DNA of 39,016 bases from DATAQC01 sp046263055 (GTDB taxonomy: Bacteria; Actinomycetota; Acidimicrobiia; Acidimicrobiales; AC-14): assembly GCA_046263055.1 (NCBI GenBank), contig JBHELO010000108.1, forward strand, positions 1 through 39,016. Direction: 5' to 3'. The position numbers and the translations under genes were made by a program. The notes beneath the pieces were generated by a model. The model did not search any database. It saw only the letters and a list, made by a program, of their open reading frames with translations, and was not told where the DNA came from. This document shows positions 1 through 7,218 of the stretch, one piece after another. Numbering within the stretch: the first letter of the stretch is position 1; each line of letters starts with the position of its first letter.

Positions 1-2
1 CC

Positions 3-734
3 GGCATCGTGTACTCGAAGGACCAGCGCCAGCCGGACACGACCCGGCCCCGGGCCGGGGGCAACGGCGTGACCGGAGACCACTGGCACGCCGCCCTCGG
101 CTTCGACATCTGCGGCACCTTCGCCCCGAACATCTCCGACCAGACGGACGTCTCCGGCATCCACACCCACGGCGACGGCGTGGTCCACGTCCACCCCTTC
201 TCGGCCGTGTCGGCCGGCAAGCGGGCCACCCTGAACGTGTTCTTCACCACGGTGAAGGCCAAGGTGTCCTCGTCGGAGATCAGCCTTCCCGGGCTGCCCA
301 CCAAGAAGGACGGCCAGAAGTGCGGCGACGCCCCGGCGGTGGTGCAGGTGAAGACCTGGCCCGACCGCAAGCCCGACACCGCCGGCACCATCGTGGCCGG
401 CAACCCGTCCGACATCCACCCCAAAGACGGCGAGCTCATCACCATCGCCTTCGCGCCCAAGGGCCAGGACATCCCACGGCCCCCGTCGGCCGACCAGCTC
501 GACAAGCTGAGCGACCTGGGGACCCAGTCCCCGACCACCGCGCCGGGCGACACCACGCCGTCGAGCGCCACGCCGTCCAGCACCGCGCCGGGCGACACCG
601 CGCCGGCCAGCACGACGCCGGGCTCCACCGAGGTGCCGGCCAACGGCGCCCCCACCTCCGCCGCCCCCACCTCCGGGGCCCCCACCACCACGCCCGCCGC
701 CCCGCCGTCCACCGCCGGCACCGGCGTCCCGTGA
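3..734 (+). CDS. Secreted or anchored His-rich protein, 3' part (partial at window edge)
   Basis: The frame is open to the left edge, so the GTG at 9 is probably an internal valine and the true start lies outside the window. About 150 visible residues form a globular domain with a clustered histidine pattern (DHWHAALG near the start, then GIHTHGDGVVHVHPF) and two cysteines (ICG, KCG). After that comes a tail of about 70 residues made almost only of Pro, Thr, Ser, Ala and Gly. I recall HWHA...HTHGDG..HIHPF as a conserved actinobacterial domain of unknown function, usually behind one N-terminal membrane segment. The His cluster suggests metal binding, but that is inference. The stop overlaps the next start (GTGA at 731-734), so the two are co-translated. 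The low-complexity tail looks like a wall-spanning linker. Confidence 0.75.
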   Translation, partial: GIVYSKDQRQPDTTRPRAGGNGVTGDHWHAALGFDICGTFAPNISDQTDVSGIHTHGDGVVHVHPFSAVSAGKRATLNVFFTTVKAKVSSSEISLPGLPTKKDGQKCGDAPAVVQVKTWPDRKPDTAGTIVAGNPSDIHPKDGELITIAFAPKGQDIPRPPSADQLDKLSDLGTQSPTTAPGDTTPSSATPSSTAPGDTAPASTTPGSTEVPANGAPTSAAPTSGAPTTTPAAPPSTAGTGVP

Positions 735-1894
735 GAGCCGTCCTCCTGGTCGGCGGCCAGGGCACACGCCTCCGACCGCTGACCCTGGCCGTGCCCAAGC
801 AGCTCCTGGCCGTCGCCGAGGTGCCGATGATCCACCGGATCCTCGCCTACCTGGCCGACCACGGGGTCACCGACGCGGTGCTATCCCTGGGCTACCGCCA
901 CGCCGACTTCGTGGCCGCCATGCCCGGTGCCCGGTCCCTCGGGTTCACGGTGCTGCCGGCGGTGGAGCCCGATCCCCGGGGCACGGCGGGGGCGGTGCTG
1001 TTCGCGGCCCGCCTGGCCGGCATCGACGAGCCCTTCCTGGTCCTCAACGGCGACATCCTCACCGACATCGACCTGGGCGCCCTGGTGGCCTTCCACCGCG
1101 ACCGGGGGGCCGAGGCCACCCTGGCCCTCACCCCGGTGGACGACCCGTCCTCGTTCGGGTTGGTGGCCACCGACGACCACGGGCGGGTGGCAGCGTTCAT
1201 CGAGAAGCCGGTGGTGGCCCAGCCGGCCGGCCCCGACGGGCCGCTGGTGGCCTCCATGGTGCCGCCCGCCCCCGTTGCCCCGTCCACCGTCGTCTCCACC
1301 GCCGCCGAGCCCAACCACGTCAACTCCGGGTTGTACGTGTTGGAGCCGTCGGTCCTCGACCGCATCCCGGATGACCGCCCGGTCTCCATCGAGCGGGAGG
1401 TCTTCCCGGCCATGGTGACCGACGGGACGCTGTTCGCCCTTCCCTCGCCCGCCTACTGGACCGACACGGGGACGCCCGAGCGGTTCCTGGCCGCCTCCCT
1501 CGACCTGGTCAGCGGGCGCCGTCCCGGCCCGCCGGCGCCCGACGCCGCCGACCGCGGTGACGGCGTCTGGACCATCGGATCGGCGGTCGTGGACGGCGAG
1601 GTCCGCCCCCCGGCCCTCGTCGGCACCGCTGCCTTCGTGCAGGCGGGAGCGGTCGTGGAGCGGTCGGTGGTGGGGGCCGGGGCCCGGGTTCACGAGGGGG
1701 CCGAGGTGCGGGGGTCGGTGCTGCTGGCCGGAGCGGTGGTACGGGCCGACGCGGTGGTAGAGGGCTGCCTGGTGGGCGAGCACGCAGTGATCGGCGAGAA
1801 GGCCCGGCTCTCGGACCTGGCCGTCGTGGGCCCCGGCGTGAGCGTGGAGCCGGAGGCCACCCTCGCCGGCGTGCGAGTCCCGGCCGGGGGCTGA
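731..1894 (+). CDS. NDP-sugar pyrophosphorylase, GDP-mannose pyrophosphorylase (ManB) type
   Basis: Nucleotidyltransferase that activates a sugar-1-phosphate, most likely mannose-1-phosphate to GDP-mannose. The 387 residues start at a GTG that overlaps the upstream stop. The N-terminal signature LLVGGQGTRLRPLT (about 5-18), the following PKQ, and the metal-binding NGD at 106-108 are all present. The stretch VSIEREVFPA followed by YWTDTGTPERF is what I recall from actinobacterial ManB/GMPP enzymes. From about residue 290 a left-handed beta-helix of imperfect hexapeptides (VVDGEV, AFVQAGAVVERSVV and similar) follows, as in GMPP. An Ala/Pro-rich insert of about 30 residues follows EKP. Glucose-1-phosphate thymidylyltransferase is the alternative; the family is certain, the sugar is not. 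The next gene begins 5 bases downstream, and GDP-mannose would feed the glycosyltransferases here. Confidence 0.88.
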   Translation: MRAVLLVGGQGTRLRPLTLAVPKQLLAVAEVPMIHRILAYLADHGVTDAVLSLGYRHADFVAAMPGARSLGFTVLPAVEPDPRGTAGAVLFAARLAGIDEPFLVLNGDILTDIDLGALVAFHRDRGAEATLALTPVDDPSSFGLVATDDHGRVAAFIEKPVVAQPAGPDGPLVASMVPPAPVAPSTVVSTAAEPNHVNSGLYVLEPSVLDRIPDDRPVSIEREVFPAMVTDGTLFALPSPAYWTDTGTPERFLAASLDLVSGRRPGPPAPDAADRGDGVWTIGSAVVDGEVRPPALVGTAAFVQAGAVVERSVVGAGARVHEGAEVRGSVLLAGAVVRADAVVEGCLVGEHAVIGEKARLSDLAVVGPGVSVEPEATLAGVRVPAGG

Positions 1895-1899
1895 GCGGC

Positions 1900-2850
1900 A
1901 TGCGCGCCCTGGTCACCGGCGGCGCCGGCTTCATCGGCTCCACCCTCGTCGACCGCCTCCTGGCCGAGGGCCACGCGGTGGACGTGGTGGACGACCTGTC
2001 CACCGGCTCGCTCGCCAACCTGGCCGAGGCCCGGGCCAACCCCGGGTACGAGCTGACGTTCCAGCGCCTGGACGTCCGCTCGGACGGCCTGGCCGAGCTG
2101 ATCGCCCACCGCCGCCCCGAGGTCGTCTTCCACCTGGCCGCCCAGGCCGACGTGCGCGTGTCGGTGCAGCGCCCGGCGTTCGACGCCGAGGTCAACATCG
2201 TGGGCACCATCAACGTCCTCGAAGGCGCCCGGGCGGCGGGCACCCGCAAGGTGGTCCTGGCCGCCAGCGGCGGGACCCTCTACGGGGAGCCCAAGAAGCT
2301 CCCGGTGCGGGAGACGGCGGCCCAGCGGCCCTTGTCCCCCTATGGGGTCTCCAAGAAGGCCGCCGCCGACTACCTGGCCGCCTACCGGGAGCTGCACGGC
2401 ATCGAGTTCACGGCCCTGGCCCTGGGCAACGTCTACGGCCCCCGCCAGGACCCCCACGGCGAGGCCGGGGTCGTGGCCATCTTCGCCGGCCTCCTCCTCC
2501 AGGGGCAGCCGTGCACCGTCTTCGGCGACGGCGAGCAGACCCGGGACTTCGTCTACGTGGACGACGTGGTTGACGCCTTCGCCCGGGCCGCCACCAAGGG
2601 TGACGGGCTGCTGATGAACGTCGGCACCGGCATGGAGACCTCGGTCAAGACGCTGTACGCCACCATGGCCGGGTTGGCCGGCGTGACCACTCCGCCGGTG
2701 CACGCCCCACCCCGCCCCGGTGAGCTGGCCCGCTCCGCTCTCGACCCCGGGCGGGCGGCGGTGCACCTGGGCTGGCGGGCGTGGACCGCCCTCGACGTGG
2801 GCACCGGAGCGGTGCTGCGCTGGTTCCGGAGCCGGGCCGGCTCCGCCTGA
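1900..2850 (+). CDS. NAD-dependent epimerase/dehydratase, UDP-glucose 4-epimerase-like
   Basis: Extended short-chain dehydrogenase of 316 residues acting on a nucleotide sugar in the cytoplasm. The Rossmann NAD motif GGAGFIG lies at 7-13. HLAAQADVRVSV at 78-89 is typical of the GalE branch, and the catalytic pair is Tyr148/Lys152 in YGVSK. The usual Ser/Thr of the triad is within AASGGTLYG (121-129). The motif DFVYVDDVVDA sits near residue 215. The length fits GalE-like 4-epimerases. It starts 5 bases after the pyrophosphorylase, so both belong to one transcript that makes sugar donors. UDP-glucose or UDP-glucuronate 4-epimerase are the main options; sequence alone does not separate them. Confidence 0.88.
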   Translation: MRALVTGGAGFIGSTLVDRLLAEGHAVDVVDDLSTGSLANLAEARANPGYELTFQRLDVRSDGLAELIAHRRPEVVFHLAAQADVRVSVQRPAFDAEVNIVGTINVLEGARAAGTRKVVLAASGGTLYGEPKKLPVRETAAQRPLSPYGVSKKAAADYLAAYRELHGIEFTALALGNVYGPRQDPHGEAGVVAIFAGLLLQGQPCTVFGDGEQTRDFVYVDDVVDAFARAATKGDGLLMNVGTGMETSVKTLYATMAGLAGVTTPPVHAPPRPGELARSALDPGRAAVHLGWRAWTALDVGTGAVLRWFRSRAGSA

Positions 2851-2865
2851 GTGGAGGTTCCCCGG

Positions 2866-3501
2866 GTGCTTCGTCGGACCGTCCGTCCCGTGCTCGCCCT
2901 CGTGGTAGTGGCCACCGCGTTGGCGGGCCTGGCCGCCTGCTCGGGCAAGGCCGCCTCCGAGCCGCGCCGTCCGCTGGACACCACCGCCGCCCCCGGGACC
3001 ATGGTGGTGTCCGACGCCGCCATCGGGTTCGCGGTGAGCATCCCCACGTCCTGGAAGACGCTGCCCACCGACGTCAGCAAGTTCGACGACGCCGCCGCCC
3101 CGATCCTGGCCGCCAGCACCAAGGTGGCGGTGGGCCTGACCCAACTCAAGTCTGTGGTCCGCGAGGGGGCCAACATGGCCGCCATCGACCCCGACACGGG
3201 AGCCACCGTCAACCTCAACAGCCTCGACGCCGGCGGCCAGAGCGTGTCCAAGATCGCCGTCGGCGCCGCCAAGCAGCTCAGCACGAACGGGGCCACGGGC
3301 GTCACCCGCGACGCGGTCACGGTGGACGGGGTGAAGGCCGTGCGCCAGCGCTTCCACACGCCCTTCCCGGGCGAGACCGGCCCGGTCGACCTGTCCGAGA
3401 CCCAGGTCTACGCGGTGCGGCGGGGCCAGCTGTTCATCCTCACCCTCGCCGGGGACAGCCCGGCCCTGGACGGCATCGCCGCCAGTCTGAAGCTGGCCTG
3501 A
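2866..3501 (+). CDS. Putative lipoprotein of unknown function
   Basis: A 211-residue exported lipoprotein. The N-terminus LRRTVRPVLALVVVATALAG is a basic then hydrophobic signal peptide ending in the lipobox LAAC, so the mature protein would be lipid-anchored. I chose GTG 2866 because GGAGG at 2853-2857 sits 8 bases before it; GTG 2851 directly follows the upstream stop and has no ribosome site of its own. The mature part has no motif I recognise. It is a mixed alpha/beta domain of about 170 residues (AIGFAVSIPTSWKTLP resembles the opening of PsbP/LpqN-like lipoproteins), so an LpqN-like fold is possible. It lies last in the nucleotide-sugar operon and is followed by the separate csoR promoter. 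Confidence 0.7.
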   Translation: MLRRTVRPVLALVVVATALAGLAACSGKAASEPRRPLDTTAAPGTMVVSDAAIGFAVSIPTSWKTLPTDVSKFDDAAAPILAASTKVAVGLTQLKSVVREGANMAAIDPDTGATVNLNSLDAGGQSVSKIAVGAAKQLSTNGATGVTRDAVTVDGVKAVRQRFHTPFPGETGPVDLSETQVYAVRRGQLFILTLAGDSPALDGIAASLKLA

Positions 3502-3526
3502 GGGACGCTCCGGGAACGTTGCCGGA

Positions 3527-3543
3527 ATACCCAAGAGGGGTAT
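3527..3543 (+). promoter_or_regulatory. Predicted CsoR operator
   Basis: ATACCC, five bases, GGGTAT: a perfect interrupted palindrome (3527-3532 and 3538-3543) in front of csoR. TACCC...GGGTA with a short spacer is the known type of site for CsoR-family repressors. It overlaps the -10 hexamer, so bound repressor would block RNA polymerase directly. This indicates self-regulation by copper. Confidence 0.72.
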
Positions 3544-3546
3544 AGT
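3541..3546 (+). promoter_or_regulatory. -10 element of csoR (TATAGT), leaderless
   Basis: TATAGT ends 6 bases before the csoR ATG, which would put the transcription start at or next to the first base of the codon. It shares bases with the right arm of the operator. GAGGGG at 3535-3540 is too far upstream to act as a good ribosome site. Confidence 0.6.
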
Positions 3547-3552
3547 TGCACC

Positions 3553-3834
3553 ATGACCGGCTACCACGACAAGAAGGACGCCGTCCACCGGCGGCTCCGC
3601 CGCATCGAGGGCCAGGTCCGCGGCCTGCAACGCATGGTGGACGAGGACAAGTACTGCATCGACGTGCTCGACCAGGTGGCCGCCGTCACCAAGGCCCTCC
3701 AGGCGGTGGCCATCGAGCTGCTCGACGAGCACCTGGCCCACTGCGTCACCGACGCCATCGCCACCGGCGGCCCGACCGCCGAGGAAAAGCTGGCCGAGGC
3801 GTCGGCCGCCATCGCCCGGTTGGTGCGGTCGTGA
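3553..3834 (+). CDS. csoR: Copper-sensing transcriptional repressor, CsoR family
   Basis: Small all-helical DNA-binding repressor (93 residues; family about 85-120). It binds Cu(I) and then releases the promoter. The copper ligands are visible in the classical spacing: Cys35 (KYCIDV), His60 and Cys64 (EHLAHC), matching C36-H61-C65 of the Mycobacterium protein. The N-terminal RRLRRIEGQVRGLQRMV carries the basic DNA-contact residues of the family. An operator palindrome and a -10 box lie immediately upstream. No copper ATPase or chaperone gene follows; the next gene is convergent. The regulated copper genes, if any besides csoR itself, are elsewhere. The ligand set argues for a copper sensor rather than RcnR or FrmR. 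Confidence 0.93.
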   Translation: MTGYHDKKDAVHRRLRRIEGQVRGLQRMVDEDKYCIDVLDQVAAVTKALQAVAIELLDEHLAHCVTDAIATGGPTAEEKLAEASAAIARLVRS

Positions 3835-3883
3835 CCCCGCTGCGTCCGCCCCAGGGCCGGCCCCGCCTGGTCACGACCGGCTC

Positions 3884-3911
3884 GTCGCCGGCGTCCGTCT
3901 GAGCCGGCGAC
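3884..3911. terminator. Hairpin between convergent csoR and cofE
   Basis: A perfect 9-bp inverted repeat, GTCGCCGGC (3884-3892) and GCCGGCGAC (3903-3911), with a 10-base loop in the gap between two converging genes. There is no T-run on either side, as is usual for GC-rich actinobacterial terminators. The rest of 3835-3966 holds nothing else I can identify. Confidence 0.4.
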
Positions 3912-3966
3912 AGGGATCCAGGCGTCGGTCAGCCGACCTGGTCGGGCGGCGTGGCCGGGCCGAGGC

Positions 3967-4698
3967 TCAGCGGAAGAGGTCGTCCTCGTGGTGGCGGACG
4001 ATCTCGTCCTGCACCGACCCCTCGCGCAACCACGTCGGGTCCACGCCCCGGACCACGGCGGCGGCCACGCCGGTGGCCTTGCCCATGACCAGCTCGGCCG
4101 CCCCCGCCAGCTCGTCGGCCACCGCCACCTGGGTGACGGACAGGACCCGCCCGGCGCGGTCGGTGGTCCCCCGCAGGTCCACCACGGCGGCCACGCCCGC
4201 GCAACCGATGGCCACGTCGGTCAGCCCCTTGCGCCACGGCCGGCCGAAGGTGTCGGACACCACCACCCCCACCTCCACCCGACCCCGCGCCCGCAACCCG
4301 TCGCGGATGCGGCGGGCCGAGCGGTCGGCGTCCACCGGCAGGAGGGCGGCCCAGCCGTCGTCCACGTTGGAGAGGTCTATGCCGGCGCTGGCGCACACGA
4401 AGCCGTGGCGGGTCTCGGAGATGATGCGGTCGCCCCTCCGGCGCAGGACCCGCACCGACTCCTCCTCCACCAGCCGGCGGCGGGCGGCGGCGGGGTCGGC
4501 GGGGTCGAGGGCGACGAGGCGCCCCTCGGCCTTGGACACCACCTTCTGGGTCACCACCACCACGTCGCCGGTGACGAAAGGGAACCCGGTGGCCACCAGC
4601 AGCTCGGCCAGCACGTCGCCGGGGCGCACCTCGGGGACGCCCGCCACCGGGTGGACGGACAGTGCGCCCGCCGCCGGGTCCGTCGCCGGGCCGCTCAT
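3967..4698 (-). CDS. cofE: F420-0:gamma-glutamyl ligase (CofE), standalone
   Basis: Adds L-glutamates to F420-0 (GTP-dependent) in coenzyme F420 synthesis. The 243 residues match the CofE fold: GDVVVVTQKVVSKAEGRLV near residue 45, ETRHGFVCASAGIDLSNV near 95, SDTFGRPWRKGLTDVAIG near 150, and VAVADELAGAAELVMGK near 195. The ATG overlaps the upstream cofD stop (ATGA at 4695-4698). In mycobacteria this domain is the N-terminal half of FbiB, whose C-terminal flavin domain reduces dehydro-F420-0. Here the protein ends after the CofE domain, so that reductase must be encoded elsewhere or another route is used. A C-terminal extension (about 20 residues, ending HHEDDLFR) is acidic. Confidence 0.93.
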   Translation of the reverse strand: MSGPATDPAAGALSVHPVAGVPEVRPGDVLAELLVATGFPFVTGDVVVVTQKVVSKAEGRLVALDPADPAAARRRLVEEESVRVLRRRGDRIISETRHGFVCASAGIDLSNVDDGWAALLPVDADRSARRIRDGLRARGRVEVGVVVSDTFGRPWRKGLTDVAIGCAGVAAVVDLRGTTDRAGRVLSVTQVAVADELAGAAELVMGKATGVAAAVVRGVDPTWLREGSVQDEIVRHHEDDLFR

Positions 4699-5642
4699 GC
4701 GCCCAGCACCGCCCGGGCCAGTGCGGCGGCCTCGGCCGGGCCCGACATGACGGTGGGCGCCACCACGCAGCGCAGCCCCTCCTCCTCCACCGCCGGAGCC
4801 AGATCGGCGTCGGCCTCGTCCACCACCAGGGTGGCGGCCCACGGGGCCCACAGCCGGGCCACCCCCACGACCGACGGCTGGTGGCCCAGCTCGGCCAGCA
4901 GGCGGTCGGCCGGGCCCTTGAGGGCGGCGCCGGCCACGATGGGCGACACCGCCACCGTGTCCTCCCGGCGGGCGGCCACCGCCTCGTCGATCCCGGCCAC
5001 CGCCAGCACCGGGGCGATGGACACCACCGGGTTGGACGGCGCGATCACCACCCGCTCGGCGGCCTGGAGGGCCTCCACCACCCCCGGGGCGGGTACCGCC
5101 GCCTCCGCCCCCGCGAAGCGCAGCGACGTCACCGTCACCGAATGGCGCCGGCCGACGAAGTAGTCCTGGAACCCGATCTCCCCCTCGCCGGCCACCGTCA
5201 CCCGGGTCTCCACCCGGTCGTCGGTCATGGGCAGGAGGCGGCAGCCCAGGCCCCAGGCGGCGGCGATCTCGGCGGTGACGACCGACAACGGCGCCCCCTC
5301 CCGCAGGCGCTGGGTGCGGTACAGATGGGTGGCCAGGTCGCGGTCGCCGAGGCGGAACCAGGTCGCCCCCGCGCCCGAGCCGTCGGGGGCGGCCGGCCGC
5401 AGGTGGTCGAGGGCCTCCATGACCGTCCACGACTCGCCCTCCAGCCCCCAGCCCTGGGTCGGCTCGACCACGCCGGCCAGGGCGTAGGTCACGGTGTCGA
5501 GGTCGGGGCTGACCCGCAGCCCGTGGAGGACGACGTCGTCCCCGGTGTTCACCACCGCCACGACCGACGACGGCTCGACGACGGCCAGCAGCCCCCGCAG
5601 GAACCGTGACGCCCCGACGCCGCCGCACAGGGTGACGATCAC
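4695..5642 (-). CDS. cofD: 2-phospho-L-lactate / phosphoenolpyruvyl transferase (CofD/FbiA)
   Basis: Transfers a phospholactyl-type group from its GDP-activated donor to Fo, giving F420-0 or, in actinobacteria using PEP, dehydro-F420-0. The N-terminal nucleotide loop CGGVGASRFLRGL, the NTGDD motif near residue 33, GLRVSPDLDTVTYALAG and the late IAPSNPVVSI are family hallmarks. Length is 315 residues from GTG 5642, chosen because relatives begin just before VIVTLxGGVG. In-frame GTGs at 5687 and 5711 would add 15 or 23 residues, and no clear ribosome site decides between them. A TAGTGT -10-like hexamer (minus strand, 5684-5689) would fit starts downstream of it. It forms a two-gene F420 unit with cofE. 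Confidence 0.92.
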   Translation of the reverse strand: MIVTLCGGVGASRFLRGLLAVVEPSSVVAVVNTGDDVVLHGLRVSPDLDTVTYALAGVVEPTQGWGLEGESWTVMEALDHLRPAAPDGSGAGATWFRLGDRDLATHLYRTQRLREGAPLSVVTAEIAAAWGLGCRLLPMTDDRVETRVTVAGEGEIGFQDYFVGRRHSVTVTSLRFAGAEAAVPAPGVVEALQAAERVVIAPSNPVVSIAPVLAVAGIDEAVAARREDTVAVSPIVAGAALKGPADRLLAELGHQPSVVGVARLWAPWAATLVVDEADADLAPAVEEEGLRCVVAPTVMSGPAEAAALARAVLGA

Positions 5643-5778
5643 CGGCGACCGGTCGTCGGCGACTCGGGTGGTCGAATCCGCAGACACTAGCCGTGGCCGG
5701 CCCGGTGCCACCCGACCCGACGGGCGCCACCAGGGACCGCCGGCGGCCCGCCGCGGCGGGGACCACCCGGGTGCCGGT

Positions 5779-5784
5779 TAGCCT
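5779..5784 (+). promoter_or_regulatory. -10 element (TAGCCT), leaderless start
   Basis: TAGCCT followed by exactly 6 bases and the GTG at 5791, which therefore would be the first codon of a leaderless mRNA. There is no ribosome site in front of that GTG. Confidence 0.5.
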
Positions 5785-5790
5785 TCCCGG

Positions 5791-7218
5791 GTGCTGCGGT
5801 CTCGAGTTCTCATCGTCTTCCTGGCCCTCGGGATGGCCCTGGCGTGGGCCATGGTGCTCCCGGCGGCCGCCCAGACGGGCCCCGGTTCGGCGCCTGCCGG
5901 GCTGCCGGGGCCTCACGACCAGGCGGCGGCGGCCGAGGCGGGGCGGCAGGCGGTCGCCTCCCAATCACCCTCGGCGCCCCGCTCGGGGGTGGCCGCCCAG
6001 GCGGCTCCCTCCGGAGGCTCGCTGGTGACGTACCGGGTCTTCGCCACCCAGTACGCCCCGCACACTGCAGGCAGCGTCGAGGTGGCGGTGCCCGACCAGT
6101 GCGTGAAGTTCGCGGCCCTGGGCAACACCACCGCCCTGGCCCAGGTGGGGTGCCCGGCCGGGTACGGGTTGGGACTCGACTACCGGGTGTCGGTGAGCCG
6201 CGACAGCGGCCAGCGGGCCACCATCCCCGTCAAGGAGGTCGGCCCGTGGAACGTCGACGACAACTACTGGGACGGCGGCGCCGGCTCGCCCCGGCCCCGG
6301 CGCCTGTTCACCGACCTCCCCCGAGGAACGCCGGAGGCCCAGGCCGCCTTCACCTCGCACTACAACACCCGGGCCAACTGCAGCGACCTCACCTTCCAGC
6401 CGACCACCCAGACGGCGGGAGCCGACCAGTACGGCCGCTGCGTGCTCAACCCGGCCGGGATCGACCTCTCGTTCGCGGCCGCCGCTTCGCTGGGCCTCGC
6501 CGCCGGCCAGAACGAGTGGGTGAACGTCACCTTCCTGTGGGAGACGTCGGGGCCGGGCTCCAAGCCGGCGGTCGCCCGTCAGGCCGTCCGCTACCTGCGC
6601 CAATCGACGACCACGGGCGCGGCCGACTTCTTCTACCGCTACGGCAACACCGGCGACACGCCCCTGATGGGCGACTGGGACGGTAACGGCACCAGGACGC
6701 CGGCCGTCTTCCGGGCCGGGAACTGGTACCTGAGCAACAGCAACACCACAGGGGTGGCCGACGTCGCCTTCAGCTACGGCGACGCCGGCGACATCCCGGT
6801 GGTGGGCGACTGGAACGGCGACGGGATCGAGACGCCGGGCGTCGTGCGGGGGGGCACCTGGTACCTGCGCAACTCGAACACGACGGGTGTGGCCGACGTC
6901 GTCTTCTCCTACGGCGATGCCGGCGATCACCCGGTGGTGGGCGACTGGAACGCCGACGGGGTGGACACGCCCGGAGTCGTGCGGGGCGGAGGGTGGTACC
7001 TGCGGAACTCCAACACCACGGGCGTGGCCGACATCGCCTTCGGGTTCGGGAACTCCACCGACGTCCCGGTGGTGGGCGACTGGAACGCCGACGGGGTGGA
7101 CACTCCCGGCGTCTTCCGGGGCGGCGGCTGGTACCTGCGCAACACCAACGCCACGGGCACCGCCGACGTCTTCTTCGCCTTCGGCGACACGGGGGACATC
7201 CCGCTGGTGTGGCGGTAG
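5791..7218 (+). CDS. Secreted protein with N-terminal DPBB-like domain and C-terminal 45-residue repeats
   Basis: Exported protein of 475 residues. A signal peptide (LRSRVLIVFLALGMALAWAM then an Ala-rich cleavage region AAAQ) is followed by a low-complexity linker to about residue 75. A domain of about 170 residues comes next, with VTYRVFATQYAP, VKEVGPWNVDDNYWD and GRCVLNPAGIDLS. I know this block from other actinobacterial exported proteins and suspect a double-psi beta-barrel or RlpA-like fold; that is inference. Residues 268-475 are four full copies of a 45-residue repeat plus a terminal half copy ending GDIPLVW. Each unit has YLRN.N.TG.AD...., then GD.PVVGDWN.DG.DTPGV.R. The DWNGDG loop resembles calcium-binding FG-GAP/VCBS loops. 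The same module ends the proteins at 8396 and 19457. Its 3' end overlaps the next gene. Confidence 0.82.
   Translation: MLRSRVLIVFLALGMALAWAMVLPAAAQTGPGSAPAGLPGPHDQAAAAEAGRQAVASQSPSAPRSGVAAQAAPSGGSLVTYRVFATQYAPHTAGSVEVAVPDQCVKFAALGNTTALAQVGCPAGYGLGLDYRVSVSRDSGQRATIPVKEVGPWNVDDNYWDGGAGSPRPRRLFTDLPRGTPEAQAAFTSHYNTRANCSDLTFQPTTQTAGADQYGRCVLNPAGIDLSFAAAASLGLAAGQNEWVNVTFLWETSGPGSKPAVARQAVRYLRQSTTTGAADFFYRYGNTGDTPLMGDWDGNGTRTPAVFRAGNWYLSNSNTTGVADVAFSYGDAGDIPVVGDWNGDGIETPGVVRGGTWYLRNSNTTGVADVVFSYGDAGDHPVVGDWNADGVDTPGVVRGGGWYLRNSNTTGVADIAFGFGNSTDVPVVGDWNADGVDTPGVFRGGGWYLRNTNATGTADVFFAFGDTGDIPLVWR
6592..7215 (+). repeat. Four and a half tandem 135-bp (45-residue) units
   Basis: Units at 6592-6726, 6727-6861, 6862-6996, 6997-7131 and a truncated 7132-7215. 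Each begins with the codons for YL(R/S) and contains a GGCGACTGG block for GDW. The DNA copies are close enough for recombination between them. Confidence 0.85.

Noticed and set aside
320..730. N-terminal extension of the pyrophosphorylase
   Set aside because: Arg/His-rich shadow of the first gene; the nucleotide-binding motif begins right after GTG 731.
1690..3741. A 683-codon minus-strand frame
   Set aside because: Gly/His/Val-rich shadow of the epimerase and lipoprotein genes with no family motif.
3967..5964. A 665-codon minus-strand frame covering cofE and the cofD region
   Set aside because: Only the last 243 codons match CofE. The rest is the out-of-frame shadow of cofD, which ends with a clean ATGA overlap.
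6592..7215. Regular DNA repeats considered as a CRISPR array
   Set aside because: The 135-bp period is coding and in frame, with no unique spacers.
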